From Clostridiales bacterium UBA3758 (GTDB taxonomy: Bacteria; Bacillota; Clostridia; Oscillospirales; Oscillospiraceae), in the NCBI GenBank assembly GCA_002371675.1, contig DFGE01000022.1:186001-250000 (forward strand): a stretch of DNA of 64,000 nucleotides, written 5' to 3'. Positions within the stretch are counted from its first letter, which is position 1, and every line of letters begins with the position of its first letter. The translations under genes were made by a program, and so were the position numbers. Shown here piece after piece: positions 23,076 through 32,219 of the stretch. Under the pieces are notes generated by a model. That model did no database searches. It saw only the letters and a program-made list of their open reading frames with translations, and was not told the origin of the DNA.

Positions 23076-24017
23076 ATGCCTACCTTCAGTTTTTTCCTCT
23101 ATCTGCTGCTCCTCGCCGCGCTGTATTTCTTCAAGCTCGTCTATATCGGCTGGTTCGCCGGCTATCTCTTTTGGGCCGCCGTCGCGATCCCGCCGGTGCT
23201 GCTGCTTTTTTCACTGCGCTCGATGCTGTCGCTGCGCGCGTCTCTCGCTGCGCCGGAGATTGTGACGCGAGGCGCGGAGCAGAACATGGAAATCCGCTTT
23301 GAGACGAAGGCGCTGCTGCCGCTCAGCCGCGTGAGCGTGACGGTCTCGATCCGCAACCGCTATACCGGCGAGGAAGTCAGAAAACGGCTGCATCTTCTCT
23401 CTCTGAGCGAAGGAAGCGCCGCCTGCCCGCTCCCCACTGCATTCTGCGGCGCTCTGGATTGCCGGATCGAAGGGCTGGAATGCTGCGACCTGCTGGAGCT
23501 CGTGCGCATAAAGCAAAAGCCGAACGCGGCACTGCGCTGCACCGTCGTGCCGGAGCCGATCGAAGCGGAGCGCGCACCGAAGCTGGACGCCGTATTGAAC
23601 GCGGCGCCAGTGCTTGTGCCGAAATACGGCGGCGGCTACTCCGAGGAGCATGAGCTGCGCCCCTACCGCCAGGGCGACGCGGTGAAAAGCATCCACTGGA
23701 AGGTCTCCTCCAAGGTTGACAGCCCGATCGTCCGCGAGCCGCTGATCGCCGCGAACAGCGAGATCTATATTGTGCTGGATCGTCCCGGCGAGGACGACCG
23801 GGGGCTGGAGAGCCTCTATTGGCTGAGTCTCGCGCTCTGTCAGCGCGAACTGAAGCACACGATCGTCTCCCGGGAGCTTTATCCCGTGGCAGATGAGCGC
23901 GGTGCGCTCGATGCGCTGCGCGCTATCCTCCTGCAGCCGATGGCCAAGCCCTGCATCTTCGATCCGGCCAATGCGCGCTGTATTTTCCATGTTGACGGCG
24001 GGGAGGTGCGGCTGTGA
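23076..24017 (+). CDS. DUF58 domain-containing membrane protein
   Basis: A 313-residue protein with two N-terminal transmembrane helices (about residues 5-20 and 28-47), a beta-rich middle part, and the DUF58 core. That core is seen as the signature RPYRQGDAVKSIHWKVSSKVD near residue 200, followed by a vWA-like EIYIVLDRPGEDD segment. It is the usual partner of the MoxR ATPase. It lies 1 bp after the MoxR stop and overlaps the transglutaminase gene by 4 bp (GTGA). Role inferred: cell-envelope related complex; no substrate known. Confidence 0.9.
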   Translation: MPTFSFFLYLLLLAALYFFKLVYIGWFAGYLFWAAVAIPPVLLLFSLRSMLSLRASLAAPEIVTRGAEQNMEIRFETKALLPLSRVSVTVSIRNRYTGEEVRKRLHLLSLSEGSAACPLPTAFCGALDCRIEGLECCDLLELVRIKQKPNAALRCTVVPEPIEAERAPKLDAVLNAAPVLVPKYGGGYSEEHELRPYRQGDAVKSIHWKVSSKVDSPIVREPLIAANSEIYIVLDRPGEDDRGLESLYWLSLALCQRELKHTIVSRELYPVADERGALDALRAILLQPMAKPCIFDPANARCIFHVDGGEVRL

Positions 24018-26197
24018 AGCTCAAATTGAACCGCATTGTCAACCTGCTATTGCTGCTGATGGCCGTGCTTTCTACGCTGTCGCTGCTCACGGAGAGCATC
24101 GGCAGCACGGCGAGGGCCAATCTCGCCGCGTGGACGGCTGCCGTCTGCCTCTGCGTATGGGTCGCGGCCTCCTTCCGGCGCGGCATCCTCCTCGGCATGC
24201 CTGCCGCAGGGCTGCTTCTCTACGCGGCCTACCGTCGCTTCGGCGAGGATCTCGCAGGGCAGCTTGGCGACCTGCTCGACCAGATAGGCGGGGCATACTA
24301 CACGCAGATCTACGCGCCGGGCAGCGAGTTCCTCTATGACAGGGCGACAGAGGATCAGACGATGGTCCTGCTGCTCGTCGGCTTCCTGCTCGCCGCTTTC
24401 CTGGCCTCCGCGCTGACGCTGCGCAGCGGCCGCATCTTTATCATGCTGCTCGGCACGCTGCCGATCCTCGGCTTCTGTATTGCTGTGAACGCAGAGCCAT
24501 CGACGTTTCCCACGGTCTGTATCACGGCCTTCTGGGCTCTCCTGCTGATCAGCGGAGACCGCTGGGACCCCGACTCGTCCAGCGGCCGCGCGGTGATCCT
24601 CTCCGTTCTTCCCGTCGCGCTCGTGCTGCTGGCGCTGCTCGCGCTGCGGCCGCCCACCTCCTATACCTACACAGAAAAGGACCTCGCGATGAGCCGCAGC
24701 GTGGACGAGTTCCTCAGCCGCATTGCGGATACCTTTTCCACACAGCAAGAGCAGCTTGTCCCGTCCTTCGCCGAGACGCTGCCTGTGATTGCGGAGAGCA
24801 GTGGAGAAGGTGAAATGACCGAGCTGCCCGCGTTCGCGCTCTCCTGGCAGCAGGAGGATACGCTGGCGTTGACGGAGCCCTATGATCGACTATCGGCGGC
24901 GCTGCCGGTCTTTCGCTACACAGCCGAGCGAGACGGAAGACTGTATTTCCGCACACGCTCCTATGGAGACTATACCGGCTCGGGATGGTCTCCGGCCGAG
25001 GAGCCGCCGGGCATGAGCTCGCTGAATTTCACGGCGGAGGCCGCGGCGGAGGGGCACTCCGCGGCGTACAGCCTGCGCCTCGAGATGCTGACTGCATGCG
25101 CCGACCTGCCGCTCCCCTATTTCACCGTTTGGGAGGAAGCGGGTGACAGCGGCGCGCAGAGCACCGCGCCCGGGACGCTGACGCTGCGCTGCTACGCCGC
25201 CTCCCTTTCGGAGCTGACCCTGCCGCGCGGCCTGCGGGCGCAGGAGGAGGCCTATCGCGTTTACGCGCAGGAGGTCTATACCAGGCTGCCGGAGGAGACC
25301 CGCGAGGCCGTCCTCGCATTCTGCGCCCTGCGGGGTCTCACGGCTGATGACCCGGCGCTGATCGAAACGATAGCGGAGACCGTGCGCTCGCAAGTCAGCT
25401 ATGATCTGGACGCCGTCTACCCGGACGGCGACGTGGTTACCTATTTTCTGACCCGGGCCGATGGCGGATACTGCATCCACTATGCGAGCGCTGCAGCCGC
25501 GATCTGCCGTGCGCTGGGCATTCCCGCGCGCGTCACCGTGGGCTTCGTATCCGAAGCAAGGGCCGGAGATACTGTGACGGTCAGCGGCGCGGACGCACAC
25601 GCCTGGGTGGAGATCTACCGGGAAGGGCTCGGCTGGCTGCCTCTGGAGGTCACCGGGCAGAGCGCCTCTGCGGCGAGAGAAAGCGGCGAAAGCACGGAGG
25701 AAAGCCCGGAGACGGAGACGGAGACGCAGGCGCTGATGCAGAGCGAAGCCGACGTGCCGACAGCCATCCCCTCCCCGCCTCCCGCTCCGACTCCCGGCGC
25801 GCAGACGCTGCCGGTCGGTTGGGTGGAGGAAGCGGAAGCGCCGTCCTCTCTGCCGAGCTGGGCGATCCTGCTGATCGCCGCGGCGATCTTTGCTGCGCTC
25901 TTCTTCCTGCGCTATGCGCTGCTGCGCCGCGTCATGAAGCGGCGGATCAGCCAGGCGGACAACGGCAAGGCCGTTATCGCCATGTACCGCAGCGCGAAAA
26001 AGGCCGCCGGGTCGGAGTACGCGATCCCCGATACGCTGCGCATGGCGGCGGAGAAGGCCGTGTTCAGTCGTCGCGGCGTCACGGCCGAGGAGCGCGCTGC
26101 CGCCGGGGATGCGCTGGACGCGCTGCTGCGCGAGCAGCTTCAGAGCCGCTCCCCCTTCGGCGCCTTTGTGTTCCGCTATTGGCAGGGTCTCGCCTGA
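24014..26197 (+). CDS. Transglutaminase-like membrane protein (TgpA-like)
   Basis: A 727-residue protein. About six transmembrane helices fill residues 5-220. An extracytoplasmic region follows, with a transglutaminase core at about 450-555, then a Pro/Glu/Thr-rich linker, a final helix (about 620-640), and a cytoplasmic tail. The catalytic Cys lies in GGYCIHYASAAA and the His in GADAHAWVEI. The third position reads GWLPLEVT, with Glu where many relatives have Asp. The GTG start at 24014 overlaps the DUF58 stop. Such proteins, with MoxR and DUF58, probably act on the cell envelope; the crosslinked or cleaved substrate is unknown. Confidence 0.88.
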   Translation: MKLKLNRIVNLLLLLMAVLSTLSLLTESIGSTARANLAAWTAAVCLCVWVAASFRRGILLGMPAAGLLLYAAYRRFGEDLAGQLGDLLDQIGGAYYTQIYAPGSEFLYDRATEDQTMVLLLVGFLLAAFLASALTLRSGRIFIMLLGTLPILGFCIAVNAEPSTFPTVCITAFWALLLISGDRWDPDSSSGRAVILSVLPVALVLLALLALRPPTSYTYTEKDLAMSRSVDEFLSRIADTFSTQQEQLVPSFAETLPVIAESSGEGEMTELPAFALSWQQEDTLALTEPYDRLSAALPVFRYTAERDGRLYFRTRSYGDYTGSGWSPAEEPPGMSSLNFTAEAAAEGHSAAYSLRLEMLTACADLPLPYFTVWEEAGDSGAQSTAPGTLTLRCYAASLSELTLPRGLRAQEEAYRVYAQEVYTRLPEETREAVLAFCALRGLTADDPALIETIAETVRSQVSYDLDAVYPDGDVVTYFLTRADGGYCIHYASAAAAICRALGIPARVTVGFVSEARAGDTVTVSGADAHAWVEIYREGLGWLPLEVTGQSASAARESGESTEESPETETETQALMQSEADVPTAIPSPPPAPTPGAQTLPVGWVEEAEAPSSLPSWAILLIAAAIFAALFFLRYALLRRVMKRRISQADNGKAVIAMYRSAKKAAGSEYAIPDTLRMAAEKAVFSRRGVTAEERAAAGDALDALLREQLQSRSPFGAFVFRYWQGLA

Positions 26198-26308
26198 CTA
26201 CTGCCCGGCGCAGGCAGAACTGCTCCTGATCGCGTGAAGTTTTGATAGCTTTTCCGAAATGGATATGGTAGAATAGCGGCAAGACAGAAAGAAAGGAAGA
26301 ATGCATCT

Positions 26309-26941
26309 ATGGACATGACCTCCGCCGCGCTCTGGCTCAACACCGTCTTCGCCGGCTTCGACCAGTCCGTCACCCAGGCGGTGCACAGCCTCTATGACTG
26401 GGGCGGCTCCGCGATGACCGTCTTCATGAGCTTTATCTCCCTGCTCGGCAAGGGCGGCATATTCCTCATCCTGCTCTCGCTTGCGCTGCTTTTCGTGAAA
26501 AAGACCCGCCGCTACGGCACAGCGATGGCCTTCGGGCTGCTGATCGGCGTGATCCTCGTAAACCTCTTTTTGAAGGTCTGGGTCGCCAGGCCGCGCCCCT
26601 ATGCCGATATCAACGGCTTCTTCTACCCGCTCTGGGTTCAGATGGGCAGCCACATGGAGAGCGATATGAGCTTCCCCTCCGGGCATACCAACGCGGCCTT
26701 CGCCGCCATGATCCCGCTGTTTCTGCTGGGCAACAAGAAAGTCAGCTGGCTGGCCGTCGTGTTTGGGCTGCTGATGGGGCTGAGCCGCATCTATCTCGTT
26801 GTGCACTATCCTACCGATGTTCTCGGCGGACTCATCACCGGCACGCTCAGCGGCATCCTCGGCACGCTCATCGCCCTCAAGCTGCCCAAGGGCTGGTACG
26901 CCTGGCCGCTCGGAGGGAAGAAAAGGGAACCCGCGGCATGA
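26309..26941 (+). CDS. PAP2-family membrane phosphatase
   Basis: A 210-residue protein with about six transmembrane helices and all three PAP2 motifs: KVWVARPRP, SFPSGHTNAA and SRIYLVVHYPTDVLGG. These give the catalytic His pair and the phosphate-binding Lys/Arg. Likely substrates are lipid phosphates such as undecaprenyl diphosphate or phosphatidic acid, with the active site outside the cytoplasmic membrane. The ATG at 26309 follows GAAAGGAAG. It overlaps the next small gene by 4 bp. Confidence 0.9.
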   Translation: MDMTSAALWLNTVFAGFDQSVTQAVHSLYDWGGSAMTVFMSFISLLGKGGIFLILLSLALLFVKKTRRYGTAMAFGLLIGVILVNLFLKVWVARPRPYADINGFFYPLWVQMGSHMESDMSFPSGHTNAAFAAMIPLFLLGNKKVSWLAVVFGLLMGLSRIYLVVHYPTDVLGGLITGTLSGILGTLIALKLPKGWYAWPLGGKKREPAA

Positions 26942-27333
26942 GCTTATTCGGACTCAGATTCAAGGGCGTCGACAAGAAATACATCAAGGATGAAGCGCAT
27001 ATCGCTGATTTCAAGGCCGCGCGGAAGATCGGCCGGGTGAGCATTGGCGAGCTCTGCCTCTACTACCGCGACCTCGGCGTGAAGTACTATGTACCCTACG
27101 AGTATATCGACCGCAGCTTCACCCGCATCAGCGAGTGCCAGCCGGACGACAGCCCCGCCTATTACTACTACCGCCTGATCCTTGTCCACGACGGTAAGGA
27201 GTTTGCCAACCTCATTTTCAACGAAGAGAAGGACGTGGACGAGATCCACGCGATCCTCAAGGAGAAGCACCCCGGCATCGCGCACGGCTACGTCCCCCCT
27301 GCTGACGGCAGGGAAAGGCCGAAATTCATGTAA
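26938..27333 (+). CDS. Conserved hypothetical protein
   Basis: A 131-residue soluble protein without a signal peptide or membrane segment, and no family I recognise. It is rich in aromatic residues (ELCLYYRDLGVKYYVPYEYID, then YYYYRLILVHDGKEFANLIF) and looks like a mixed alpha/beta domain resembling PH-like folds used to sense ligands or lipids. This is speculative. It overlaps the PAP2 gene by ATGA and ends ahead of a strong terminator, so it is the last gene of that pair. Confidence 0.7.
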   Translation: MSLFGLRFKGVDKKYIKDEAHIADFKAARKIGRVSIGELCLYYRDLGVKYYVPYEYIDRSFTRISECQPDDSPAYYYYRLILVHDGKEFANLIFNEEKDVDEIHAILKEKHPGIAHGYVPPADGRERPKFM

Positions 27334-27348
27334 TACTCCGCTTTATAC

Positions 27349-27384
27349 GCGAAATCCCCCCGGCGAGAGCCGGGGGGATTTCGC
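27349..27384 (+). terminator. Strong terminator after the PAP2 operon
   Basis: Perfect 16-bp stem GCGAAATCCCCCCGGC/GCCGGGGGGATTTCGC with a 4-base GAGA loop, then GTTTATTGT. It may also serve plsY from the other strand. Confidence 0.85.
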
Positions 27385-27424
27385 GTTTATTGTACGACCG
27401 AGTCATGATACTGCGGCCGGAAGA

Positions 27425-28048
27425 TCACTTCCTGTCGATCCGCATCTCGCCGCGGTTGGCTTTGCGCAGACCCACCTCGGTGCCGCGGAGGATGCGCACG
27501 AAGTTCTCGCGGTGCTTATAGAGGATGATCAGCGCGACGACCGTCAGGATCGCGGCGGCGAAGAACTGTTGCGTTGCCGCGCAGTAGGCCGGATAGGCCA
27601 CGACCGTCGTCACGGTACCGACCACGATGTAGTCCGTGATGAGCACGAGCACGACCATGACCGCGAGGATGCAGAGCGCGACGCGCCAGTTGAGCATCAG
27701 GATCGTGCCGATCGTTGAGGCGAAGCCCTTCCCGCCGCGGAAGCGGAGGTAAAACGGGAAAAGATGCCCGAGGATGCACGCGGCGCCGGCGAGCTCGCGG
27801 CAGAGCGCGAGAGAGGGAAAGAGCTTCGAACAGAGCCACACGGCAAGCGCCGCCTTCCCGATATCATGCAGGGCGACGAGGATACCGAACTTCCAGCCCA
27901 GCAGCATCATGGCGTTCGATGCGCCGGGATTGCCTGTGCCGGTCTTCTGAATATCGAAGCCCTTGGCTCTGGCGATATAGTAAGCGAGGTTTGAGCAGCC
28001 GATCAGATAGCCGATCAGTACGATCAGCAGATAACGGAAAATGTCCAT
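27425..28048 (-). CDS. plsY: Glycerol-3-phosphate acyltransferase PlsY
   Basis: Transfers an acyl group from acyl-phosphate to glycerol-3-phosphate, giving lysophosphatidic acid, the first step of phospholipid synthesis in Firmicutes. The 207-residue polytopic protein has the PlsY motifs: GTGNPGASN, GHLFPFYLRFRGGKG and HRENFVRILRGTE. ATG at 28048 follows GGGAGGATCC. It is a single-gene unit with its own promoter, divergent from the GH2 gene. Confidence 0.96.
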   Translation of the reverse strand: MDIFRYLLIVLIGYLIGCSNLAYYIARAKGFDIQKTGTGNPGASNAMMLLGWKFGILVALHDIGKAALAVWLCSKLFPSLALCRELAGAACILGHLFPFYLRFRGGKGFASTIGTILMLNWRVALCILAVMVVLVLITDYIVVGTVTTVVAYPAYCAATQQFFAAAILTVVALIILYKHRENFVRILRGTEVGLRKANRGEMRIDRK

Positions 28049-28103
28049 AGCGGATCCTCCCACAGAATGCTTCAAAGCACGGCTTGCAAATCCTTCCGGA
28101 ATC

Positions 28104-28132
28104 AGTATACACCCATTTTGCAAAAAGCTCAA
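28104..28132 (-). promoter_or_regulatory. Promoter of plsY
   Basis: Minus-strand TTGAGC (28132-28127), 17-bp spacer, TATACT (28109-28104). Confidence 0.7.
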
Positions 28133-28139
28133 GCAGTCT

Positions 28140-28168
28140 TTGACGCGGGAGGGGAATTGCGCTATACT
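28140..28168 (+). promoter_or_regulatory. Promoter of the GH2-thiN transcript
   Basis: TTGACG (28140-28145), 17-bp spacer, TATACT (28163-28168), 29 bp before the start codon. It is arranged back to back with the plsY promoter. Confidence 0.75.
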
Positions 28169-28197
28169 GTGTGCAGAAATACAGAGGAGGCGGGCAT

Positions 28198-29877
28198 ATG
28201 ATCCGACGCTTGACCAAAGAAGGAGCCGCGCTGCCGCAGATCCCCTGGGCACGCTATCCCAGACCGCAGCTGCAGCGCAGGGACTGGCTCTGCCTCAACG
28301 GGAGCTGGGAGCTGGAATGCGGCGGGAAAACACAGCGGATCCTTGTCCCCTTCTGCCCGGAAAGCCTGCTCTCCGGTGTTGAGGAGCCACCCGACATTGG
28401 CGAAGAAATGACCTACCGGCGGCGCTTCGCGCTCCCGGAGGGCTGGGAGGGGCGGCATATCCTGCTGCACTTCGGCGCGGTGAGCCGCAGCGCGGCCTTG
28501 TTCGTCAACGGCCGGGAATACCTGCGGCATGAAAACGGCTATCTCCCCTTCTCCTGCGACATCAGCGAAGCGCTGCAGCCCGGTGAAAACGAGCTCCGCC
28601 TGCGTGTGAGCAACGACCTCGACCCGCGATTCGCCCTGGGCAAGCAGAGCAAAAAGCGCGGCGGGATGTGGTACACGCCCTGCTCCGGCATATGGCAGAG
28701 CGTATGGCTCGAGCCTGTCCCGCAGAGCTATGTGAAATCCCTCGCGATCCGCTGCGGGCGCGACTGGGCGGAGATCACTGCGGAAGGCGTGCAGGACGGG
28801 CTGATCCTTCTGGACGGGCGGGAGATCCCGCTGCGCGGCGGCATGGCGCATATCACGATCCCCGAGCCCGAGCTCTGGAGCCCTGAGCATCCGAAGCTCT
28901 ACCGCTTCCTGCTCCGCAGCGGCGAGGACAGCGTGGAATCCTATTTTGCGCTGCGCAGCCTGACCATAGAGACGGTTGACGGCCTGCCCCGTCTCTGCCT
29001 CAACGGTAAGCCCTATTTCTTCAACTGCCTGCTCGACCAGGGCTACTGGAGCGACGGTCTCTATACCCCCGCCGATCCGGACGCCTTCGCGCGCGACATC
29101 CTCGCTGCAAAAGCGCTTGGCTTCAACACACTGCGCAAGCACATCAAGCTCGAGCCGGAGCAGTTCTATTACGACTGTGACCGGCTGGGGATGATCGTCT
29201 TCCAGGACATGGTGAACGCAGGCGTATACCGATTCGTGCGCGACAACGCGCTGCCGACCATCGGCTTCCAGCGGCGGCGCGACAGCAGGCTGAACCCGGA
29301 CCCTGCAATGCAGAAAAACTTCCTCGCGGCGATGGACGAGACCGTGCGGCTGCTGAGAAATCACCCCAGTATCTGCCTCTGGACGATTTTCAACGAGGGC
29401 TGGGGGCAATTCCGGGCGGACGAGGCCTACGCGCGGCTGAAGGCGCTCGACCCGGAGCGCTTCATCGACAGCACCTCCGGCTGGTTCAGGCAGACGAAGA
29501 GCGACGTGGAGAGCCTGCATATCTATTTCCGGCCGCTACGCATCCCAAAGAGCGACAGGCCGGTGCTGATTTCGGAATTCGGCGGCTATGTCTGGAAGCT
29601 CCCGGAGCACAGCATAAACCTCGACAAGACCTACGGCTACCGTATCCTGAAGGATCGGGAGAGCTTCGTCCGCGCGCTGCGCGAGCTCTACGAGCAGCAG
29701 GTGCTGCCGCTGATCCCGCAGGGGCTCTGCGGGGCGATCTACACCCAGCTTACGGACGTGGAGGACGAGACCAACGGTCTGCTGACCTTCGACCGCGCCG
29801 TGCAGAAGCTCCGCCCGGAGGAGCTGGCCGATCTCTCGGAGCGGATGCAGAAGGCCATCCGCCGGGGGAAGCACTGA
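28198..29877 (+). CDS. Glycoside hydrolase family 2 protein
   Basis: A 559-residue enzyme with the three-part GH2 core. These are a jelly-roll sugar-binding domain (about 25-170, with ALFVNGREYLRHENGYLPFSCDI), a small Ig-like domain (about 175-265), and a TIM barrel. The acid/base glutamate is in TIFNEGWGQF and the nucleophile glutamate in VLISEFGGY. No signal peptide, so it acts on imported oligosaccharides or glycosides. It could be a beta-galactosidase, beta-glucuronidase or beta-mannosidase type; the sequence alone does not decide. ATG at 28198 follows GAGGAGG. galK-galT 8 kb away would fit galactoside use but is not linked. Confidence 0.88.
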   Translation: MIRRLTKEGAALPQIPWARYPRPQLQRRDWLCLNGSWELECGGKTQRILVPFCPESLLSGVEEPPDIGEEMTYRRRFALPEGWEGRHILLHFGAVSRSAALFVNGREYLRHENGYLPFSCDISEALQPGENELRLRVSNDLDPRFALGKQSKKRGGMWYTPCSGIWQSVWLEPVPQSYVKSLAIRCGRDWAEITAEGVQDGLILLDGREIPLRGGMAHITIPEPELWSPEHPKLYRFLLRSGEDSVESYFALRSLTIETVDGLPRLCLNGKPYFFNCLLDQGYWSDGLYTPADPDAFARDILAAKALGFNTLRKHIKLEPEQFYYDCDRLGMIVFQDMVNAGVYRFVRDNALPTIGFQRRRDSRLNPDPAMQKNFLAAMDETVRLLRNHPSICLWTIFNEGWGQFRADEAYARLKALDPERFIDSTSGWFRQTKSDVESLHIYFRPLRIPKSDRPVLISEFGGYVWKLPEHSINLDKTYGYRILKDRESFVRALRELYEQQVLPLIPQGLCGAIYTQLTDVEDETNGLLTFDRAVQKLRPEELADLSERMQKAIRRGKH

Positions 29878-29889
29878 AAGAAGGACGCT

Positions 29890-30507
29890 ATGAAACAAAA
29901 CTGTATGATCATCTCCGGCGGGGAATTCTCGCCCCTCCCCGCGCCGGATGCGGATACCTATGTGATCGCCTGCGACAAAGGCTATGCCTACGCCCGGCGC
30001 TGCGGCATCCGGCCGGATCTGCTCGTGAGCGATTTCGATTCCTATGACGGCGAGGTTGACCCGGAGATCCCCCTGCGGCGCTTTCCCTCCGAGAAAGACG
30101 ACACCGACACGATCATCGCCCTGCGCGCCGCCATCGAAATGGGCTTTGCGCGCGCGGATATCTACTGCGGTCTCGGCGGGCGGCTCGACCACACACTCGC
30201 CAACCTGCAGTCCGCCGTGTTCGCACAGAAGCGCGGCGTGCAGGTGCGCATTCTGAGTCCGGATACAAGGATCTTTACCCTCACGGCGGGAAGCCTCACG
30301 CTCCCGCGGCTCGAGGGCTTCTCCCTCTCGGTCTTCGCGGCGGAGGACCGCTGTACGGGCGTCAGTATCCGCGGAGCCAAATACGAGCTTGAAAACGTGG
30401 AGCTCACGGACGCCTTCCCGCTCGGCGTGAGCAATGAGTGGAGGGAGGAGGCAGTCACGCTAAGCGTTGAAAGCGGCGTGCTGCTGATCGTCCTGTCAAA
30501 GCTGTAA
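29890..30507 (+). CDS. thiN: Thiamine diphosphokinase
   Basis: Transfers pyrophosphate from ATP to thiamine, making thiamine diphosphate. The 205-residue product shows the ThiN/TPK motifs: CDKGYAYA, LVSDFDSYDG, FPSEKDDTDT (phosphate and metal binding), and GGRLDHTLANLQ. The C-terminal beta domain (about 125-205) binds thiamine. It lies 12 bp after the GH2 gene and ends in a shared terminator. In many clostridia thiN follows rpe/rsgA; here it does not. Confidence 0.93.
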   Translation: MKQNCMIISGGEFSPLPAPDADTYVIACDKGYAYARRCGIRPDLLVSDFDSYDGEVDPEIPLRRFPSEKDDTDTIIALRAAIEMGFARADIYCGLGGRLDHTLANLQSAVFAQKRGVQVRILSPDTRIFTLTAGSLTLPRLEGFSLSVFAAEDRCTGVSIRGAKYELENVELTDAFPLGVSNEWREEAVTLSVESGVLLIVLSKL

Positions 30508-30513
30508 AGAAAT

Positions 30514-30553
30514 AAATCGCACCGGTTTCAGTGAACGAACCGGTGCGATTTTT
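30514..30553. terminator. Shared terminator between thiN and prmA
   Basis: Stem AAATCGCACCGGTT/AACCGGTGCGATTT with A and T tracts, between two convergent genes. Confidence 0.85.
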
Positions 30554-30566
30554 GATTCTCTGTTCT

Positions 30567-31490
30567 TCAGGGCTTCCTGGCGACGAAGCAATGCCACTCT
30601 TCTTCCCGCCTGCGCTCGATCACAGTGAAGCCAGCCTGCTCGATGGCGGCAAGCACCTCCTGCTCGCGGCCGTCGATGATGCCGGAGCTGATATAGACGC
30701 CGCCGCGCTTCAGAAAGGCGGGCACATGCGGCGAGAGCGCAATGATGACGTCCGAGACGATGTTGGCGAGCACGAGGTCATAGCCTCCGCCGAGCGCGCG
30801 GCGCAGGGAGGCGTCCGCAATCAGATCCCCGGCGCGAGCCTGCAGCCGTTCGGGGCCGAGGCCGTTAAGCGCGCCGTTGGAGATCACCACATCCGGGGCC
30901 TTGGGATCAACGTCGCAGCCGAGGCAGTACCTGGCGCCGAGCACCAGTGCGCCGATACCGAGGATGCCGCTGCCGCAGCCGAGGTCGAGAACGCGGGTAT
31001 CGGGCGTCACAAATCGCTCCATGGCCGCGAGGCAGAGCCGCGTCGTCGGGTGGCTGCCAGTGCCGAAGGCAAGACCCGGCTCGAGCCGCAGCGGAACGCG
31101 CCCGCCCTCCGGGATCTCCTCCCAGGACGGCACGACCACCAGCCGCTCGCCCACCTCCTGCGGCTTATAATTCTCGCGCCAGCTGTTTTCCCAGTCGCTG
31201 TCCTCCACGAAGGATACGCCGACATCGCCGTAGGCCGCGCGGATCTGCCGCAGCTGCTCTCTCCCCTCCTCGTCGTCGGTCAGATAGCATTTGATGCGGC
31301 TCAGGCCGCTGTAGCGTCTGTTCAGCTCCTCGTCCACATAGTCCCAGTACTGCCGGTTATTCTCCAGGAAGCTCAGGAAATCGGCTTCGTTCTCGATCAC
31401 AAAGCCGCTCACGCCGAATGCAGCCATCTCCTCACAGCGGCGGTCGATCTCCTCCTCGGGCGTGTTGACGGTCACTTCGATATAACGCAT
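30567..31490 (-). CDS. prmA: Ribosomal protein L11 methyltransferase
   Basis: PrmA methylates ribosomal protein L11 using SAM. The 307-residue protein has an N-terminal recognition domain (MRYIEVTVNTPEEE...) and a C-terminal methyltransferase. There, GLAFGTGSHPTTRLCL, LDLGCGSGILGIGAL (motif I) and DLVLANIVSDVI are diagnostic. ATG at 31490 follows AAGGAG. It is often downstream of dnaJ in Firmicutes; here it is alone. Confidence 0.95.
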   Translation of the reverse strand: MRYIEVTVNTPEEEIDRRCEEMAAFGVSGFVIENEADFLSFLENNRQYWDYVDEELNRRYSGLSRIKCYLTDDEEGREQLRQIRAAYGDVGVSFVEDSDWENSWRENYKPQEVGERLVVVPSWEEIPEGGRVPLRLEPGLAFGTGSHPTTRLCLAAMERFVTPDTRVLDLGCGSGILGIGALVLGARYCLGCDVDPKAPDVVISNGALNGLGPERLQARAGDLIADASLRRALGGGYDLVLANIVSDVIIALSPHVPAFLKRGGVYISSGIIDGREQEVLAAIEQAGFTVIERRREEEWHCFVARKP

Positions 31491-31647
31491 GGTCTTCTCC
31501 TTCTGCGCGCAGGACGAATGTCCGTCGCGCCGCGTGATTGCACGCTGACATCATATCAAATTCCCATTTCGCTGTCCATTCTTTTCTGCACGGCGAAAAC
31601 AGAGGATATGGGGCGCAAGGTTCTGACAAATTTTTATCAAAAAGAGC

Positions 31648-31676
31648 TTGACAATTGCAGGCCGCAGTGCTATATT
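31648..31676 (+). promoter_or_regulatory. Promoter of the zinc-ribbon protein gene
   Basis: TTGACA (31648-31653), 17-bp spacer, TATATT (31671-31676), 65 bp before the ATG at 31742. Confidence 0.8.
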
Positions 31677-31741
31677 CTGCTTGTCTGTTAAATAACAAAC
31701 AATGCAAAGATAACCTTTTGGAAGGTTTGGAGGTTATACAA

Positions 31742-31978
31742 ATGATTTGCCCTTGCTGCGGACACGAAATGATGCTTGACGGACACCGGAAGATCGATCT
31801 CTATATGTGCTATGATTGCGGCTATATCGAGGGGCGCAAGATCGAGCATCGCGCACATGCCACGAACTACAGTCGTCTGATCGGGATGAACCTGAACGAA
31901 GCCGCCGCTTTCCTTTCGGAAGGTCTCGGCCTCGACGAAAAGGGCGTCGCCGAGTGGATGGATGAATCCGTCGCCTGA
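31742..31978 (+). CDS. Small zinc-ribbon protein
   Basis: A 78-residue protein with two CxxC knuckles (MICPCCGHEM and YMCYDCGYIEG), 20 residues apart, forming a probable zinc ribbon, followed by a helical C-terminal half. It is predicted to bind nucleic acid or protein; function unknown. The ATG at 31742 follows GGAGG; in-frame codons upstream overlap the promoter. Single-gene unit with a strong promoter and terminator. Confidence 0.78.
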   Translation: MICPCCGHEMMLDGHRKIDLYMCYDCGYIEGRKIEHRAHATNYSRLIGMNLNEAAAFLSEGLGLDEKGVAEWMDESVA

Positions 31979-32009
31979 TCCGTTTCCCAATCTTTTTTCC
32001 TTTCTATTC

Positions 32010-32042
32010 GATCCCCACGGGTTTTACTGTCCCGTGGGGATC
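32010..32042 (+). terminator. Terminator after the zinc-ribbon gene
   Basis: Perfect 12-bp stem GATCCCCACGGG/CCCGTGGGGATC with a 9-base loop, followed by CCTGTTTA. Confidence 0.7.
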
Positions 32043-32065
32043 CCTGTTTACATGCACAACAGCTA

Positions 32066-32215
32066 CGCCCCGAAGGGCGAGCAGGTTAGGGATTCGGCAG
32101 GTTTTGAGCCGCCCTTTCCCCAAGCATACTTCACGAAAAAAGGTGATCCAACCAAGGATCACCCTTTTTCATATTGTCTGCGAGAGAAATCGCGGACTCA
32201 AAACTGCGAAGCATC
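32066..32215 (+). repeat. Dispersed structured repeat, copy 2
   Basis: Second copy of the element at 5661-5814, about 150 bp, with the same flanks and a shorter central hairpin (32136-32168: AAAAAAGGTGATCC pairing with GGATCACC plus T residues). The shared arms TGATCC/GGATCA are kept while the outer stem differs. It ends four bases before the stop codon of the DUF438 gene on the other strand. Confidence 0.85.
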
Positions 32216-32219
32216 ATAT